Shown piece after piece: positions 9,314-18,581 of a stretch of 64,000 nucleotides of DNA (positions within the stretch are counted from its first letter, which is position 1; each line of letters starts with the position of its first letter). A model generated the notes under the pieces. That model searched no databases and was not told where the DNA came from. It was given only the letters and a program-made list of their open reading frames with translations. Source of the DNA: Vibrio splendidus (lineage in GTDB: Bacteria; Pseudomonadota; Gammaproteobacteria; Enterobacterales; Vibrionaceae); the NCBI RefSeq assembly GCF_001557875.1, contig NZ_LNRF01000003.1, positions 310,001-374,000 of the forward strand, written 5' to 3'. Position numbers and translations under genes: made by a program.

Positions 9314-10054
9314 GTGGATTACCCAATCTCTACAGATGCCCTCAAAGATAAAGTAATTTTGGTTACAGGTGCCGGTGCTGGCATTGGTCGCCAAGCAGCA
9401 CTAAGCTTCGCTCAACATGGCGCAACTGTCATTCTGTTAGGCCGCAATGTTAAAAATCTTGAATTCATTTACGATGAAATCGAAAGCGCTGGTTACCCAC
9501 AACCTGCGATTATTCCATTGGATTTAAAAGGTGCGACAAAGCAGAACTACGTTGATATGGCAGAAACCATTGAATCACAGTTCGGTCGTTTAGATGGTCT
9601 ACTGCATAACGCAGGTGTTCTCGGCACTCTGAGTCCATTTGAACAGATTGATGAAGAGACTTTTGATGATGTTATGCAGATCAATGTGAAGTCTGAATTC
9701 TTGATGACTCAAGCACTTCTGCCTGCTCTTAAGAAAGCGGAAGCAGGTCGTATCGTATTTACCTCTTCTACCGTTGGCCACTCTGGCCGTGCATTCTGGG
9801 GCACTTACGCGATCTCTAAGTTTGCTACCGAAGGTATGATGCAAATCCTAGCGGATGAGCTTGAAGACACTAACATCCGTGTTAACGCGATCAACCCGGG
9901 CGGCACTCAAACACGCATGCGCGCAAAAGCGTACCCAGGTGAAGATGCAAACAAGCTGAAAACGCCACTGGACATCATCCCACTGTACTTACACTTAATG
10001 AACCCAAGTGTGACAGACATTAATGGCCAATGTATCGACGCTCAACCTAAGTAG
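9314..10054 (+). CDS. yciK: YciK family short-chain dehydrogenase/reductase
   Basis: A 246-aa classical SDR with the NAD(P)-binding TGAGAGIG motif near residues 19-26, NAG (LLHNAG), catalytic Ser in SSTVG, and a YAISK dyad. It matches E. coli YciK, whose physiological substrate is not settled. The start is GTG at 9314, with AAGGA about 9 nt upstream, and it reproduces the family N-terminus. It is divergent from sohB with a 141-bp shared promoter region. Confidence 0.92.
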   Translation: MDYPISTDALKDKVILVTGAGAGIGRQAALSFAQHGATVILLGRNVKNLEFIYDEIESAGYPQPAIIPLDLKGATKQNYVDMAETIESQFGRLDGLLHNAGVLGTLSPFEQIDEETFDDVMQINVKSEFLMTQALLPALKKAEAGRIVFTSSTVGHSGRAFWGTYAISKFATEGMMQILADELEDTNIRVNAINPGGTQTRMRAKAYPGEDANKLKTPLDIIPLYLHLMNPSVTDINGQCIDAQPK

Positions 10055-10074
10055 TTGATATTATAACCAATCGT

Positions 10075-10104
10075 AAAAAGTCGCTTTAATAGCGGCTTTT
10101 TTTG
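10075..10104 (+). terminator. Intrinsic terminator of yciK
   Basis: AGTCGCT (10079-10085) pairs with AGCGGCT (10091-10097), extended by A/T pairs and followed by seven T residues. Confidence 0.85.
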
Positions 10105-10180
10105 TATCTAAATCAAGCACCTAAAACTTAGTTCCTTTGATTTTCATCATTTTGCTTTGCATCTTTTTCATTGTTAAATA

Positions 10181-10200
10181 TACTGTATATATATACAGGT
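10181..10200. promoter_or_regulatory. LexA (SOS) box of imuA-imuB-dnaE2
   Basis: TACTGTATATATATACAGGT matches the gammaproteobacterial LexA consensus CTGT-N8-ACAG with the ideal alternating TA core (10183-10198). It ends 8 nt before the imuA ATG, so the AGGTG ribosome-binding site (10197-10201) overlaps the operator. A weak -35 (TTGCTT, 10152-10157) and -10 (TAAATA, 10175-10180) with 17-bp spacing lie just upstream, so LexA would block the promoter and early transcript. Confidence 0.93.
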
Positions 10201-10208
10201 GTTTAATT

Positions 10209-10916
10209 ATGCATGAACTTATAAAAAACTTACAAGACCGCCAGCTAATCTGGAAAGGGTTACAATCAACAACGCAAGGAAGTACCACTTCAACAGGCTA
10301 TCCTCAACTGGATAAACAGCTTGATGGCGGCTTCCCGACGCACGGCGTTATTGAGGTTGAATCACAACAAGGGATCGGCGAACTACGCCTACTCACGCCC
10401 TATTTATCTCAACAAAACTCGCAAAAACTGGCCATATTCATTAACCCGCCTGGGAAGATCTGTGCCGAGTTTTTTAGCAGCCAAGGCATTGAATTAGAGA
10501 ACATTCTCGTTATCCAGCCTCAACGCGATCTCGATGCGTTGTGGGCAGCTGAGCAGTGCCTCAAAAGCGGTGCTTGTCACTCTGTATTGCTATGGGGTGC
10601 CGCTCTCGAAATCCACCAAACCAAGCGCCTACAAGCAGCCAGTGAAACCGGTAAGTGCCTTCAGTTTCACTTTAAAGCCACCAGCCATAATCAACTATCC
10701 CTACCCGTTTCTTTAAGCATGAAGCTGTCTTCTCACGCCCAAGGATTGAAGGTAGAGGTAACAAAAAGAAAAGGCAGCTGGTCGTATGGCAGCTTTATTT
10801 TAGACATGACACACAACTGGCCGTTACTCACAGAGAAAGTCGTTTATGAAGACAATTTAGACCGTGCTTTGTCAGGTAACACTGTGCTGGCTTTTCCTAT
10901 TGCGAAGCAAGGCTAG
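10209..10916 (+). CDS. imuA: Translesion synthesis accessory protein ImuA
   Basis: ImuA is the RecA-like accessory protein of the ImuA-ImuB-DnaE2 mutasome that carries out SOS mutagenesis. I start it at ATG 10209 (MHELIKNL), 235 aa, because an upstream in-frame extension from 10137 would read through the LexA box. It has the RecA/SulA-like opening (TGYPQLDKQLDGGFPTHGVIEVE) with a degenerate P-loop (ESQQGIGELRLL). The stop is 3 nt before imuB, indicating coupled expression. Confidence 0.9.
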   Translation: MHELIKNLQDRQLIWKGLQSTTQGSTTSTGYPQLDKQLDGGFPTHGVIEVESQQGIGELRLLTPYLSQQNSQKLAIFINPPGKICAEFFSSQGIELENILVIQPQRDLDALWAAEQCLKSGACHSVLLWGAALEIHQTKRLQAASETGKCLQFHFKATSHNQLSLPVSLSMKLSSHAQGLKVEVTKRKGSWSYGSFILDMTHNWPLLTEKVVYEDNLDRALSGNTVLAFPIAKQG

Positions 10917-10919
10917 CGT

Positions 10920-12392
10920 ATGTTGTGGCTTTATCTGCACTTTCCGTCTCTGCAGTTGGATACCTTGTTTAACTCTAATGAATTAGGTTCGAGCGAAGAC
11001 TCACGCGAACAACCTATTATCATCGTGGATGAAAAAGATCACCGTGTGCTGCAAGCTAACCCAGCGGCACTGCAATCGGGAATTTCGCTTGGTATGGGCT
11101 TAGGGTCTGCGGCGGCGCTGTGTCACAACTTACACGTCCACCCTTACAGCATTGAACTAGAGAAAAGTAAGCTCAAAGAGATCGCTCAATGGGCGTATTT
11201 GGTCACTTCTGATATGGCGTTATTGCCACCAAATGGTTTATTGATTAGAGCCTCTAACATGCTGTCACTTTACGACGGGTTAGATAACTACTGGCATGAG
11301 CTCAAAAGCCACTTGGAGACGCTCAATATCCAGTTAAGCTTCGCTACGGGTTATTCGCCGCTTGCTGCGATCCTTTTGGGTAAGCAAGCGATCAATCAAG
11401 CAACAAACAATATTGAGCAGATGAAAACTTGGGTCAATCAACAAGCATTGAGTTCCAGTGAGCTACCGACCAAGCAAGTTGAACGCTTAAACCGTGTCGG
11501 TATCAATACCGTTAAAGATCTATTAAAGCTACCTTTGCAAGAAATCGCACGCCGCTTTGACATCGACTTGGTGAATTATGTCGGTCGCCTTAACGGACAG
11601 TTCAAACACCCGATTGACTTCTATCACCCACCAGAGAATTTCCGGCAATATTTGGAGCTGTTGTTTGATATTGAAAACATCCTATTTATCGAAAAACCGC
11701 TGCTGAAATTACTGAATCAACTCGAGAGTTTTTTGAAGCTACGTGACAGAGTCGCGTTTGAGCTAACACTGACTCTGCACCTCAGAGATAAAGACGACCA
11801 CCATGTCTCTTTCTATTCGGCACAAGGTGATTACCTTGCTGAAAAATGGGCAAACCTTACCCATCTAACTTTAGAGTCACTAAAGCTCACAGCACCGGTT
11901 CAAGGGCTGACCCTCAGCTTGGTTCGTCATGGAGAACCGCAAATGACCTATCATGATCTTTTTGATGGTAATACAGGAACACTTGCCGCGTTAGATTTGC
12001 TTTCACTATTGCAAGCAAAGCTTGGGCAAGCCTGCATTCAAACACCGAAAATACAGCAGGACCCTAGGCCAGAAAAAGCCAATCGCTATTCGCTTCCAAC
12101 CCTGAATAAAACCGTAGCAAAGAAACAAGCCACCTTTGAGATTGTGGAAAAAGCAGCGCCGTCTCTCAACATAGGTCAGCAGCGACTCAGGCCCAGTATT
12201 TTACTGCCAGAGCCCGAAGCCTTAACCGAAAGCGTCACCTTATCTCAGGGCCCTGAGCGTATTGTTTCTGGGTGGTGGGATGGCGAAAAAATCATTCGCG
12301 ACTACTTTATTGCTCACAGTGAAAACGGTCGATGGCTATGGGTCTTTAGAACGCCAGATAAACAGTGGTTTTTGCACGGCTTATTTAGCTAG
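10920..12392 (+). CDS. imuB: ImuB, inactive Y-family polymerase subunit
   Basis: The 490-aa protein has the Y-family fold but lacks the acidic catalytic signature: the usual SxDE motif region reads LSLYDGLDNYW and the N-terminal motif is WLYLHFPSLQLD. In studied bacteria ImuB is a catalytically dead hub that bridges ImuA, DnaE2 and the beta clamp. A helix-hairpin-helix-like segment (VGINTVKDLLKLPLQEIARRF) and a little-finger-like region follow. A region rich in Gln/Leu/Arg (about residues 420-430) may hold the clamp contact, which I cannot define precisely. Confidence 0.92.
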   Translation: MLWLYLHFPSLQLDTLFNSNELGSSEDSREQPIIIVDEKDHRVLQANPAALQSGISLGMGLGSAAALCHNLHVHPYSIELEKSKLKEIAQWAYLVTSDMALLPPNGLLIRASNMLSLYDGLDNYWHELKSHLETLNIQLSFATGYSPLAAILLGKQAINQATNNIEQMKTWVNQQALSSSELPTKQVERLNRVGINTVKDLLKLPLQEIARRFDIDLVNYVGRLNGQFKHPIDFYHPPENFRQYLELLFDIENILFIEKPLLKLLNQLESFLKLRDRVAFELTLTLHLRDKDDHHVSFYSAQGDYLAEKWANLTHLTLESLKLTAPVQGLTLSLVRHGEPQMTYHDLFDGNTGTLAALDLLSLLQAKLGQACIQTPKIQQDPRPEKANRYSLPTLNKTVAKKQATFEIVEKAAPSLNIGQQRLRPSILLPEPEALTESVTLSQGPERIVSGWWDGEKIIRDYFIAHSENGRWLWVFRTPDKQWFLHGLFS

Positions 12393-12506
12393 TCGGTAAG
12401 AACGTAACTCAGCAAGACAATTTAGTTAAGTCGTCCGTTCCACGTACTCTATTTCAACATCCCTTTTCAATCATGTTCACTCGCAATGGTTAAGTGAGAT
12501 TACGTT

Positions 12507-15500
12507 ATGTCTCAGCAATACTCAGAGCTTTTCTGTCAAAGCAATTACTCCTTCCTTGAGGGAGCCTCACACGCAGAGGAGCTTGTTTTACAGGCCGATT
12601 TCTTGCGTTACAAAGCACTCGCGGTTACTGATGAGTGCTCAGTCGCGGGCATCGTTAAGGTTCACTCTGCGATCAAGCAACATAAACTATCACTCAAGCA
12701 AATTGTCGGGAGCATGTTTTGGCTAAATGACGAATGCCAAGTGGTTTTGCTATGCCCAAATAGACAAGCCTATGCCGAGCTTTGCCGCATTATTACCAAT
12801 GCGAGGCGCCGAAGCAGCAAAGGACATTATCAGCTCTCTGAGTGGGATATCATGTCGGCTAAGCACTGCTTTATTCTTTGGCTTCCTCAACAGAAAAATG
12901 AAGACGCGCACTGGGGGCAATGGCTATCCCAGCATCATTCAGGTCGGCTTTGGATCGGCTTACAACGACACCTAAAACAAACCGACCAGCAGTACACAGA
13001 TTACTGCGTTGAGCTGTCACAACATCACCAACTGCCTATTACAGCTTGTGGTGGCGTGCTGATGCACAACGCGAATCGCTTGCCCTTACAGCACTCACTC
13101 ACCGCAATTAAATACCAAAAACCCATTACCGATGTGGGCAGTCACTTACTCGCTAATGCCGAGCGTTGTTTACGGAGTATCGATAAGCTCTCTCATATAT
13201 TCAAAGCGGAGTGGCTAGAAGAGAGCAATCGCATCGCTGAGTTATGTGAATTTGATTTAGATAGCTTGCGATACGAATACCCAAGTGAGTTGATTCCTCA
13301 GGGTGAGACGCCCATGAGCTATCTGCGTATGTTGGTCGAAAAAGGAAAACAGACTCGCTTCCCGCAAGGCGTGCCTGACGATATCCAACAGATCATAGAT
13401 AAAGAATTGGGGTTAATTGGCGAGCTTGACTACCCTTTCTTTTTTCTCACCATCCACGACATCGTGATGTTTGCCAAAAGCCAAGGCATTCTTTACCAAG
13501 GTCGAGGTTCAGCGGCCAATTCCGTGGTTTGTTATTGCTTAGAAATCACCTCTGTCGACCCAAGACAAATCTCGGTACTGTTCGAACGCTTCATCAGTAA
13601 AGAGCGTGATGAGCCGCCTGATATTGATGTCGATTTTGAGCATGAACGCCGAGAAGAGGTTATTCAATATATCTACCAAAAATACGGTAGAGAACGTGCT
13701 GCACTGGCTGCAACGGTCATTTCTTATCGCTTTAAAAGTGCAGTAAGAGATATCGGTAAAGCATTAGGGCTACAAGAAACTCAGCTCGATTACTTCATCA
13801 AAAACACCAATCGCAGAGACAAAAGCTTAGATTGGCAGGCTCAGTTAACTCAATTAGGACTACAACCTGATTCTTTGAAGGGGCAACAATTTATCCATTT
13901 GGTCAATGAGATCATCGGCTTTCCACGCCACCTATCTCAACACGTCGGCGGCTTTGTCATATCCTCAGGACCTCTGTATGAGCTGGTTCCCGTCGAGAAT
14001 GCTGCGATGCAAGACCGAACCATTATTCAATGGGATAAGGATGATCTAGAAACCTTAGGCTTGCTGAAAGTTGATGTGCTCGCGCTTGGTATGCTCTCTG
14101 CGATTCGTAAATGTTTCGACCTGATCAAACGTATTCACGGGCGATCACTGACCATTGCTGAGATCACTCGCCTTAAGGACGATCCTAAGGTTTACGGGAT
14201 GATTCAACGGGCAGACACGGTCGGGATATTCCAAATTGAGTCACGCGCGCAAATGAGCATGCTGCCGAGGCTTAAACCGAGGACTTATTACGACTTGGTG
14301 ATTCAAATCGCTATCGTACGCCCAGGTCCTATTCAGGGCGATATGGTTCATCCGTTTCTCAAGCGTCGAGATGGCATTGAGCCAATCAGTTATCCATCTA
14401 AAGATGTGGAGTCGGTACTGTCGCGCACCTTAGGTGTTCCTATCTTCCAAGAGCAAGTGATCAAACTCGCGATGGTAGCAGCAGGATTTACTGGTGGTGA
14501 AGCAGATCAACTCAGACGAGCGATGGCCGCTTGGAAGAAAAATGGCAACGTATTTAAATTTAAAAACAAGCTTATCGAGGGAATGCAAAAGCGCGGTTAT
14601 GAGACAGAGTTTGCTGAGCAGATCTTTAAACAGATATGCGGCTTTGGCGAGTACGGTTTTCCTGAAAGCCACTCGGCTTCATTTGCGGTGTTAGCTTATT
14701 GCTCTGCTTGGTTGAAATGTTACTACCCAGAGTGTTTCTACGCTTCTTTACTCAATAGCCAACCCATGGGCTTTTATAGCCCATCACAGTTGGTACAAGA
14801 CGCACAACGACATAATGTGGTGATACTTCCGGTCTGTGTGAACGCCTCACAAGACAATCATATAGTCGTTGAACATCAGAATGGTTTAGCGATTCGCTTA
14901 GGGCTGCGACAAATCAAAGGATTCAGCGAGCATGGAATTCAAAGCGTGCTCGCCAATCGCCCACAATCCGGTTATCGCCACCCTAGTCAGGTGAAACAGT
15001 TATCGATGAATAAGAAAGATATCGAGCTACTGGCATCGGCCAATGCGCTACATAATGTCTCAGGAGACCGCTTCCAGACTCGCTGGGCGATCATGGACTC
15101 GGCGTCTGATCTACCTCTGTTTAGCCAAACCTATGACGATGCTGAAGCAGGACATGACGAACATGTACTGCACAAGCCGAATGAGATGCAAGATCTACTC
15201 GAAGACTTCACCAGTGTCGGAATTTCATTGAACAAGCACCCAATCACTTTGCTCGAAGAAGCGGGACGATTAGGTCGATTCACACATATGAAAGATTTAA
15301 TACAACAAAGACACAAATCTATGGTCACCGTTGTCGGATTAGTCACAGGCAAACAATCTCCCGGAACCGCGGCAGGTGTCACCTTTGTCACGCTGGAGGA
15401 TAGCACTGGCAATATTAATGTCGTGGTATGGGGAGCAACCGCGCGCGCTCAACAGCAAGCTTATCTGACAGCCAAGGCGTTAAAGGTACAAGGGATATTA

Positions 15501-15599
15501 GAAAAAGAAGGAGAGGTCGTGCATGTTATTGCGGGGAAACTTATCGATATTACCGATGAAATTGTTGGCTTGAAAACCAAATCTCGGGATTTTCATTAG
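12507..15599 (+). CDS. dnaE2: Error-prone DNA polymerase DnaE2 (ImuC)
   Basis: A 1030-aa C-family polymerase alpha subunit of the DnaE2 type, shorter than DnaE1 (about 1160 aa). It has an N-terminal PHP domain (SFLEGASHAEELV), the palm with catalytic Asp residues in PDIDVDFEHERREE (about residues 370-383), finger motifs (GFPESHSASFA), and a C-terminal OB fold (VTVVGLVTGKQSP). SDLPLF near residue 870 resembles a beta-clamp binding motif. It follows imuB after 114 bp, presumably in the same LexA-controlled operon. It performs lesion bypass with ImuA and ImuB. Confidence 0.95.
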   Translation: MSQQYSELFCQSNYSFLEGASHAEELVLQADFLRYKALAVTDECSVAGIVKVHSAIKQHKLSLKQIVGSMFWLNDECQVVLLCPNRQAYAELCRIITNARRRSSKGHYQLSEWDIMSAKHCFILWLPQQKNEDAHWGQWLSQHHSGRLWIGLQRHLKQTDQQYTDYCVELSQHHQLPITACGGVLMHNANRLPLQHSLTAIKYQKPITDVGSHLLANAERCLRSIDKLSHIFKAEWLEESNRIAELCEFDLDSLRYEYPSELIPQGETPMSYLRMLVEKGKQTRFPQGVPDDIQQIIDKELGLIGELDYPFFFLTIHDIVMFAKSQGILYQGRGSAANSVVCYCLEITSVDPRQISVLFERFISKERDEPPDIDVDFEHERREEVIQYIYQKYGRERAALAATVISYRFKSAVRDIGKALGLQETQLDYFIKNTNRRDKSLDWQAQLTQLGLQPDSLKGQQFIHLVNEIIGFPRHLSQHVGGFVISSGPLYELVPVENAAMQDRTIIQWDKDDLETLGLLKVDVLALGMLSAIRKCFDLIKRIHGRSLTIAEITRLKDDPKVYGMIQRADTVGIFQIESRAQMSMLPRLKPRTYYDLVIQIAIVRPGPIQGDMVHPFLKRRDGIEPISYPSKDVESVLSRTLGVPIFQEQVIKLAMVAAGFTGGEADQLRRAMAAWKKNGNVFKFKNKLIEGMQKRGYETEFAEQIFKQICGFGEYGFPESHSASFAVLAYCSAWLKCYYPECFYASLLNSQPMGFYSPSQLVQDAQRHNVVILPVCVNASQDNHIVVEHQNGLAIRLGLRQIKGFSEHGIQSVLANRPQSGYRHPSQVKQLSMNKKDIELLASANALHNVSGDRFQTRWAIMDSASDLPLFSQTYDDAEAGHDEHVLHKPNEMQDLLEDFTSVGISLNKHPITLLEEAGRLGRFTHMKDLIQQRHKSMVTVVGLVTGKQSPGTAAGVTFVTLEDSTGNINVVVWGATARAQQQAYLTAKALKVQGILEKEGEVVHVIAGKLIDITDEIVGLKTKSRDFH

Positions 15600-15663
15600 C
15601 GAAGTACCAACTGTTCTCAATAGGTCACTGGCTAAAGGAGGAACGAGAGAAAGAGCAACGAAA

Positions 15664-15685
15664 AAGGGAAGCATCCGCTTCCCTT
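15664..15685 (-). terminator. Minus-strand terminator downstream of the small ORF and cheV
   Basis: AAGGGAAGC (15664-15672) and GCTTCCCTT (15677-15685) form a 9-bp stem with loop ATCC. Only on the minus strand is it followed by a T-tract (TTTTTCG), so it serves minus transcripts coming from cheV. A second perfect 7-bp hairpin (15697-15714, loop TATG) lies just upstream of it. Confidence 0.7.
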
Positions 15686-15702
15686 CGATTCCAATTGTTG
15701 AG

Positions 15703-15798
15703 TTATGACTCAACTTCAGCTTCCGTACGTCTTTTCTTAAATTCCCTATACAGTAATAAGCTCAAAGTCATGACGACTTTAGACGTTAACCATATCAT
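15703..15798 (-). CDS. Candidate small protein, 31 aa, hydrophobic N-half and basic C-half
   Basis: Minus-strand ATG at 15798 opens 31 codons ending in TAA at 15703. The peptide begins MIWLTSKVVMTLSLLLY, a short hydrophobic stretch, and continues REFKKRRTEAEVES, so it could be a small membrane-associated protein with a cytoplasmic basic tail. The stop codon lies in a 7-bp hairpin, and a T-tailed terminator follows at 15685-15664, which is where a gene's 3' end would sit. The ribosome-binding site is poor (AAGG is 12 nt upstream). It could be translated from the cheV transcript or be chance. Confidence 0.4.
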   Translation of the reverse strand: MIWLTSKVVMTLSLLLYREFKKRRTEAEVES

Positions 15799-15935
15799 TA
15801 AGAGGAACTACCTTAGATTGTGTGTGAAAAGTTACGCTAGTAGTTGAGCATATTTCGTTAAGAAAAATATGCTACGTGAATATTAGCAAACGTTTTCTAT
15901 AAGGTCACTCAAAACAAACCGTACAGCAGCATTAA

Positions 15936-16877
15936 TTATAAAATCTGACGCATTCGCTCTTGAGTCACTTCAACCAAGAGGTCCGGCTGGAACTTGGAAA
16001 TAAAGCGGTTACACCCTACTTTCTCAACCATAGCTTCATTAAAACTTCCACTTAATGAAGTATTTAGCGTAATAAACAGGTCATGCATTCTAGGGTCAGT
16101 ACGTACTTCGTGTGTCAGCTTATAGCCGTCCATTTCAGGCATTTCAGCATCGGTGATCATCAACAATATTTCTTGATTGATGTCTTTGCCTTCATCACAC
16201 CAGCCCTTAAGTAAGGTCAGTGCTTCTAAGCCATCACAACACTCAATAATGTTCAAACCCAACTGCGACAAGGTACCTTTGATTTGGTTACGCGCTGTTG
16301 AAGAGTCATCAACGATAAGCACATTACGTCCTATCATCTCCTGAGCTAACTGTTCGTCTAAAACGCCTTCAGAGATCGATACATCGTAATCAATGATCTC
16401 AGCCAACACCTTTTCAACATCGATGATCTCAACAATCTTGTGCTGCTCTTCTTCTTGAATATGCGTGATAGCGGTTAGGTAGTTTGCACGGCCTGTTGTC
16501 TTTGGCGGCGGTTGAATTTCTGTCCATGTCGTGTTCACGATATTACGAACTTGTCCAACCAAGAAACCTTGTACGGTTCGGTTGTATTCCGTAATAATCA
16601 GGTTGCTCTCTTGAGATTCCGCACGAGATGGCGGAAAGCCAATGGCACTTCGCAAATCAATAACAGGCACCGATTCACCACGTAAAGAAGCCACACCCGT
16701 AATATGATGGTGAGAGCCCGGTAAGCGAGTGAGCACTGGCACTTTTAGGACTTCTTTCACTTTAAATACGTTAATCGCAAATAGTTGACGACTGTTTAAG
16801 CTGAATAACAAGAGCTCCAGACGATTTTCACCGACCAGTTTGGTTCTCTGATCAACCGAATTTAAAACGCCAGACAT
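15936..16877 (-). CDS. cheV: Chemotaxis coupling/adaptation protein CheV
   Basis: CheV combines a CheW-like coupling domain (about residues 15-155) with a receiver domain (about 185-310) and links chemoreceptors to CheA. The receiver shows VLIVDDSSTARNQIK and a phospho-acceptor Asp in LLMITDAEMPEMDGY. I choose ATG 16877 (MSGVLNSVDQRTKL) rather than a start six codons upstream, because AAGGTG precedes it with 5-nt spacing and the family begins there, giving 313 aa. It is a stand-alone gene, not in a che operon. Confidence 0.92.
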   Translation of the reverse strand: MSGVLNSVDQRTKLVGENRLELLLFSLNSRQLFAINVFKVKEVLKVPVLTRLPGSHHHITGVASLRGESVPVIDLRSAIGFPPSRAESQESNLIITEYNRTVQGFLVGQVRNIVNTTWTEIQPPPKTTGRANYLTAITHIQEEEQHKIVEIIDVEKVLAEIIDYDVSISEGVLDEQLAQEMIGRNVLIVDDSSTARNQIKGTLSQLGLNIIECCDGLEALTLLKGWCDEGKDINQEILLMITDAEMPEMDGYKLTHEVRTDPRMHDLFITLNTSLSGSFNEAMVEKVGCNRFISKFQPDLLVEVTQERMRQIL

Positions 16878-17045
16878 ACAACACCTTAGTGACAAATAAT
16901 AACTGTGGCTACAATAGCCTACTTCAATAGGTTAAAGCAAAGCGCCAATGCACAGAATGCTTAAACTAAGTACAACAAATGATGTTATACAAAGCTTAAG
17001 TACATAGAAAGGTTCAGGGTAAGGCTACAAGACGAGAAAAAGGGG

Positions 17046-18263
17046 TTAGCCTTCAATAACTTTCATTAATAGTTGACCATCGTATAAAGCCTGCTTAATG
17101 AGCGCAGCACCTGGCATGGTTGCCTGCTTATAAAAACGAGATTCCACCAGCTCTAAGTCTTTATGGTAAACAGATAGGCTCTGCTCTTCGATGCACTTTT
17201 GAATCGCTGGATATAACACACTCTTCGCCTGATTGATAACACCACCCACCAAGATCTTCTCTGGGTTGAATAGGTTAATCACAATCGCAATCGCAGAGCC
17301 TAGGTAACGACCTAACTGTTCAATCACTTCAACAGCCAGCGGATCCCCATCAGCAGCGGCAGCGCAGATCTGTTCAATAGTGACGTCTTCAAACACCGTT
17401 AGCGTTGATTCTTCACCATTTGCCAGTCGCTCTTTGACTTGCTCACGGATTGCTTGTGAACTCGCGACCGTTTCTAAACAGCCTCGATTACCACAGTGGC
17501 AAAGCTTGCCTTCCTTATCGATCTGGATATGCCCCAACTCACCGATGTTACCGTGACGTCCTTGCAGAACGCGACCATCAAGAATGATCCCGGCACCTAA
17601 ACCGTGGTGAATCGAGATAAGAACAGAGTTGTCGTTGTCTTGTGAGTTACCAAACAGCTTCTCTGCTAATGCCCACGCTCGGGTATCATTGGCAATAAAA
17701 ACTGGCAGACCGGTTTCTTTGTAGATCTCCGGCCCCAACGCTAAGTTTTCAACGTTGTAGTGCGGCATCTGCAACACAATACCTTGCTCTGAATTCACCA
17801 GACCTGGCAGTGTGATTGCAATACTTGTCACCCTGTCGAGTTGCTCGGCATAGGTTTGGAAGAACTCATCGATTTCATGAAGAAGACGCGCAAGCACATC
17901 GTCTTGGTCACGTTCGTGAATGTCGATCTTCGTATCGATAAGTACATCGCCGCCCAATTCATGGAGCGCGATCGTCAAGTATCCGCGACCAAGACGCATT
18001 GACAGAAACTGCCAACCTTCGTTATTGGTTTGTAAACCGACAGCAGGACGCCCACGAGTCGTGGCTTCTTGAACCGTCGTTTCGTGAATAAGGTGAGCTT
18101 CAATGAGTTCACGGGTAATTTTAGTAATACTCGCCGGAGCCAACTCACTTTGCTTGGACAGATCGATACGAGAAATAGGACCTTTAAGGTCAATTAGTTT
18201 ATATACACGACCAGCATTGACCTGTTTGATATGATCAATATGGCCCGGTTGAGCCATGTACAT
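17046..18263 (-). CDS. mlc: ROK-family repressor Mlc
   Basis: The 405-aa protein has an N-terminal winged helix (PISRIDLSKQSELAPASITKITREL) and a ROK domain with the zinc signature GHIQIDKEGKLCHCGNRGCLE. N-terminal QPGHID motif and overall match fit Mlc better than NagC. In enterics Mlc represses ptsG and other PTS genes and is sequestered at the membrane by PtsG during glucose uptake; ptsG lies 4.8 kb away on the same strand. GGAG is 6 nt before the first ATG, supporting the start at 18263. Confidence 0.88.
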   Translation of the reverse strand: MYMAQPGHIDHIKQVNAGRVYKLIDLKGPISRIDLSKQSELAPASITKITRELIEAHLIHETTVQEATTRGRPAVGLQTNNEGWQFLSMRLGRGYLTIALHELGGDVLIDTKIDIHERDQDDVLARLLHEIDEFFQTYAEQLDRVTSIAITLPGLVNSEQGIVLQMPHYNVENLALGPEIYKETGLPVFIANDTRAWALAEKLFGNSQDNDNSVLISIHHGLGAGIILDGRVLQGRHGNIGELGHIQIDKEGKLCHCGNRGCLETVASSQAIREQVKERLANGEESTLTVFEDVTIEQICAAAADGDPLAVEVIEQLGRYLGSAIAIVINLFNPEKILVGGVINQAKSVLYPAIQKCIEEQSLSVYHKDLELVESRFYKQATMPGAALIKQALYDGQLLMKVIEG

Positions 18264-18581
18264 TTTACGCTCCAGAAATCATCAACGAGGTAATTTTTTT
18301 ACTTTGCGAAGTAATTGTGAAGTCACTTGGTATATCGCCGTGACCAGTATCACGTATATACATGAATCTTTGTGTATCGAGTCAAATAGTTCGAGGAAAA
18401 TTAACACCCACATCGATAATTTACGACTTAATTTTCAGAATAAAACATCGTGTTTGAGCCCTGAATTCAATAATTACAGGTAAATCAAGAAATATCCCCC
18501 TAGCTCCCAATAAATTATCAATTAATGCATATACTTAATTCAGTCTTTTAAAAGATTACTGGCCTCACTCTAGGAGTATTC
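18264..18581. promoter_or_regulatory. Divergent mlc/pykA promoter region with palindromes
   Basis: The 318-bp gap contains CGTGA-N6-TCACG at 18339-18354, matching a CRP site in four of five bases per half, and TTACTT-N4-AAGTAA at 18299-18314, close to the mlc start. Enteric mlc is known to be CRP-controlled, so these are reasonable operator candidates. No gene is supported in the gap; a 75-codon frame across it has no ribosome-binding site. Confidence 0.45.

Noticed and set aside
18256..18483. 75-codon plus-strand frame in the mlc/pykA gap
   Set aside because: It overlaps the mlc start, has no ribosome-binding site and covers probable operators.
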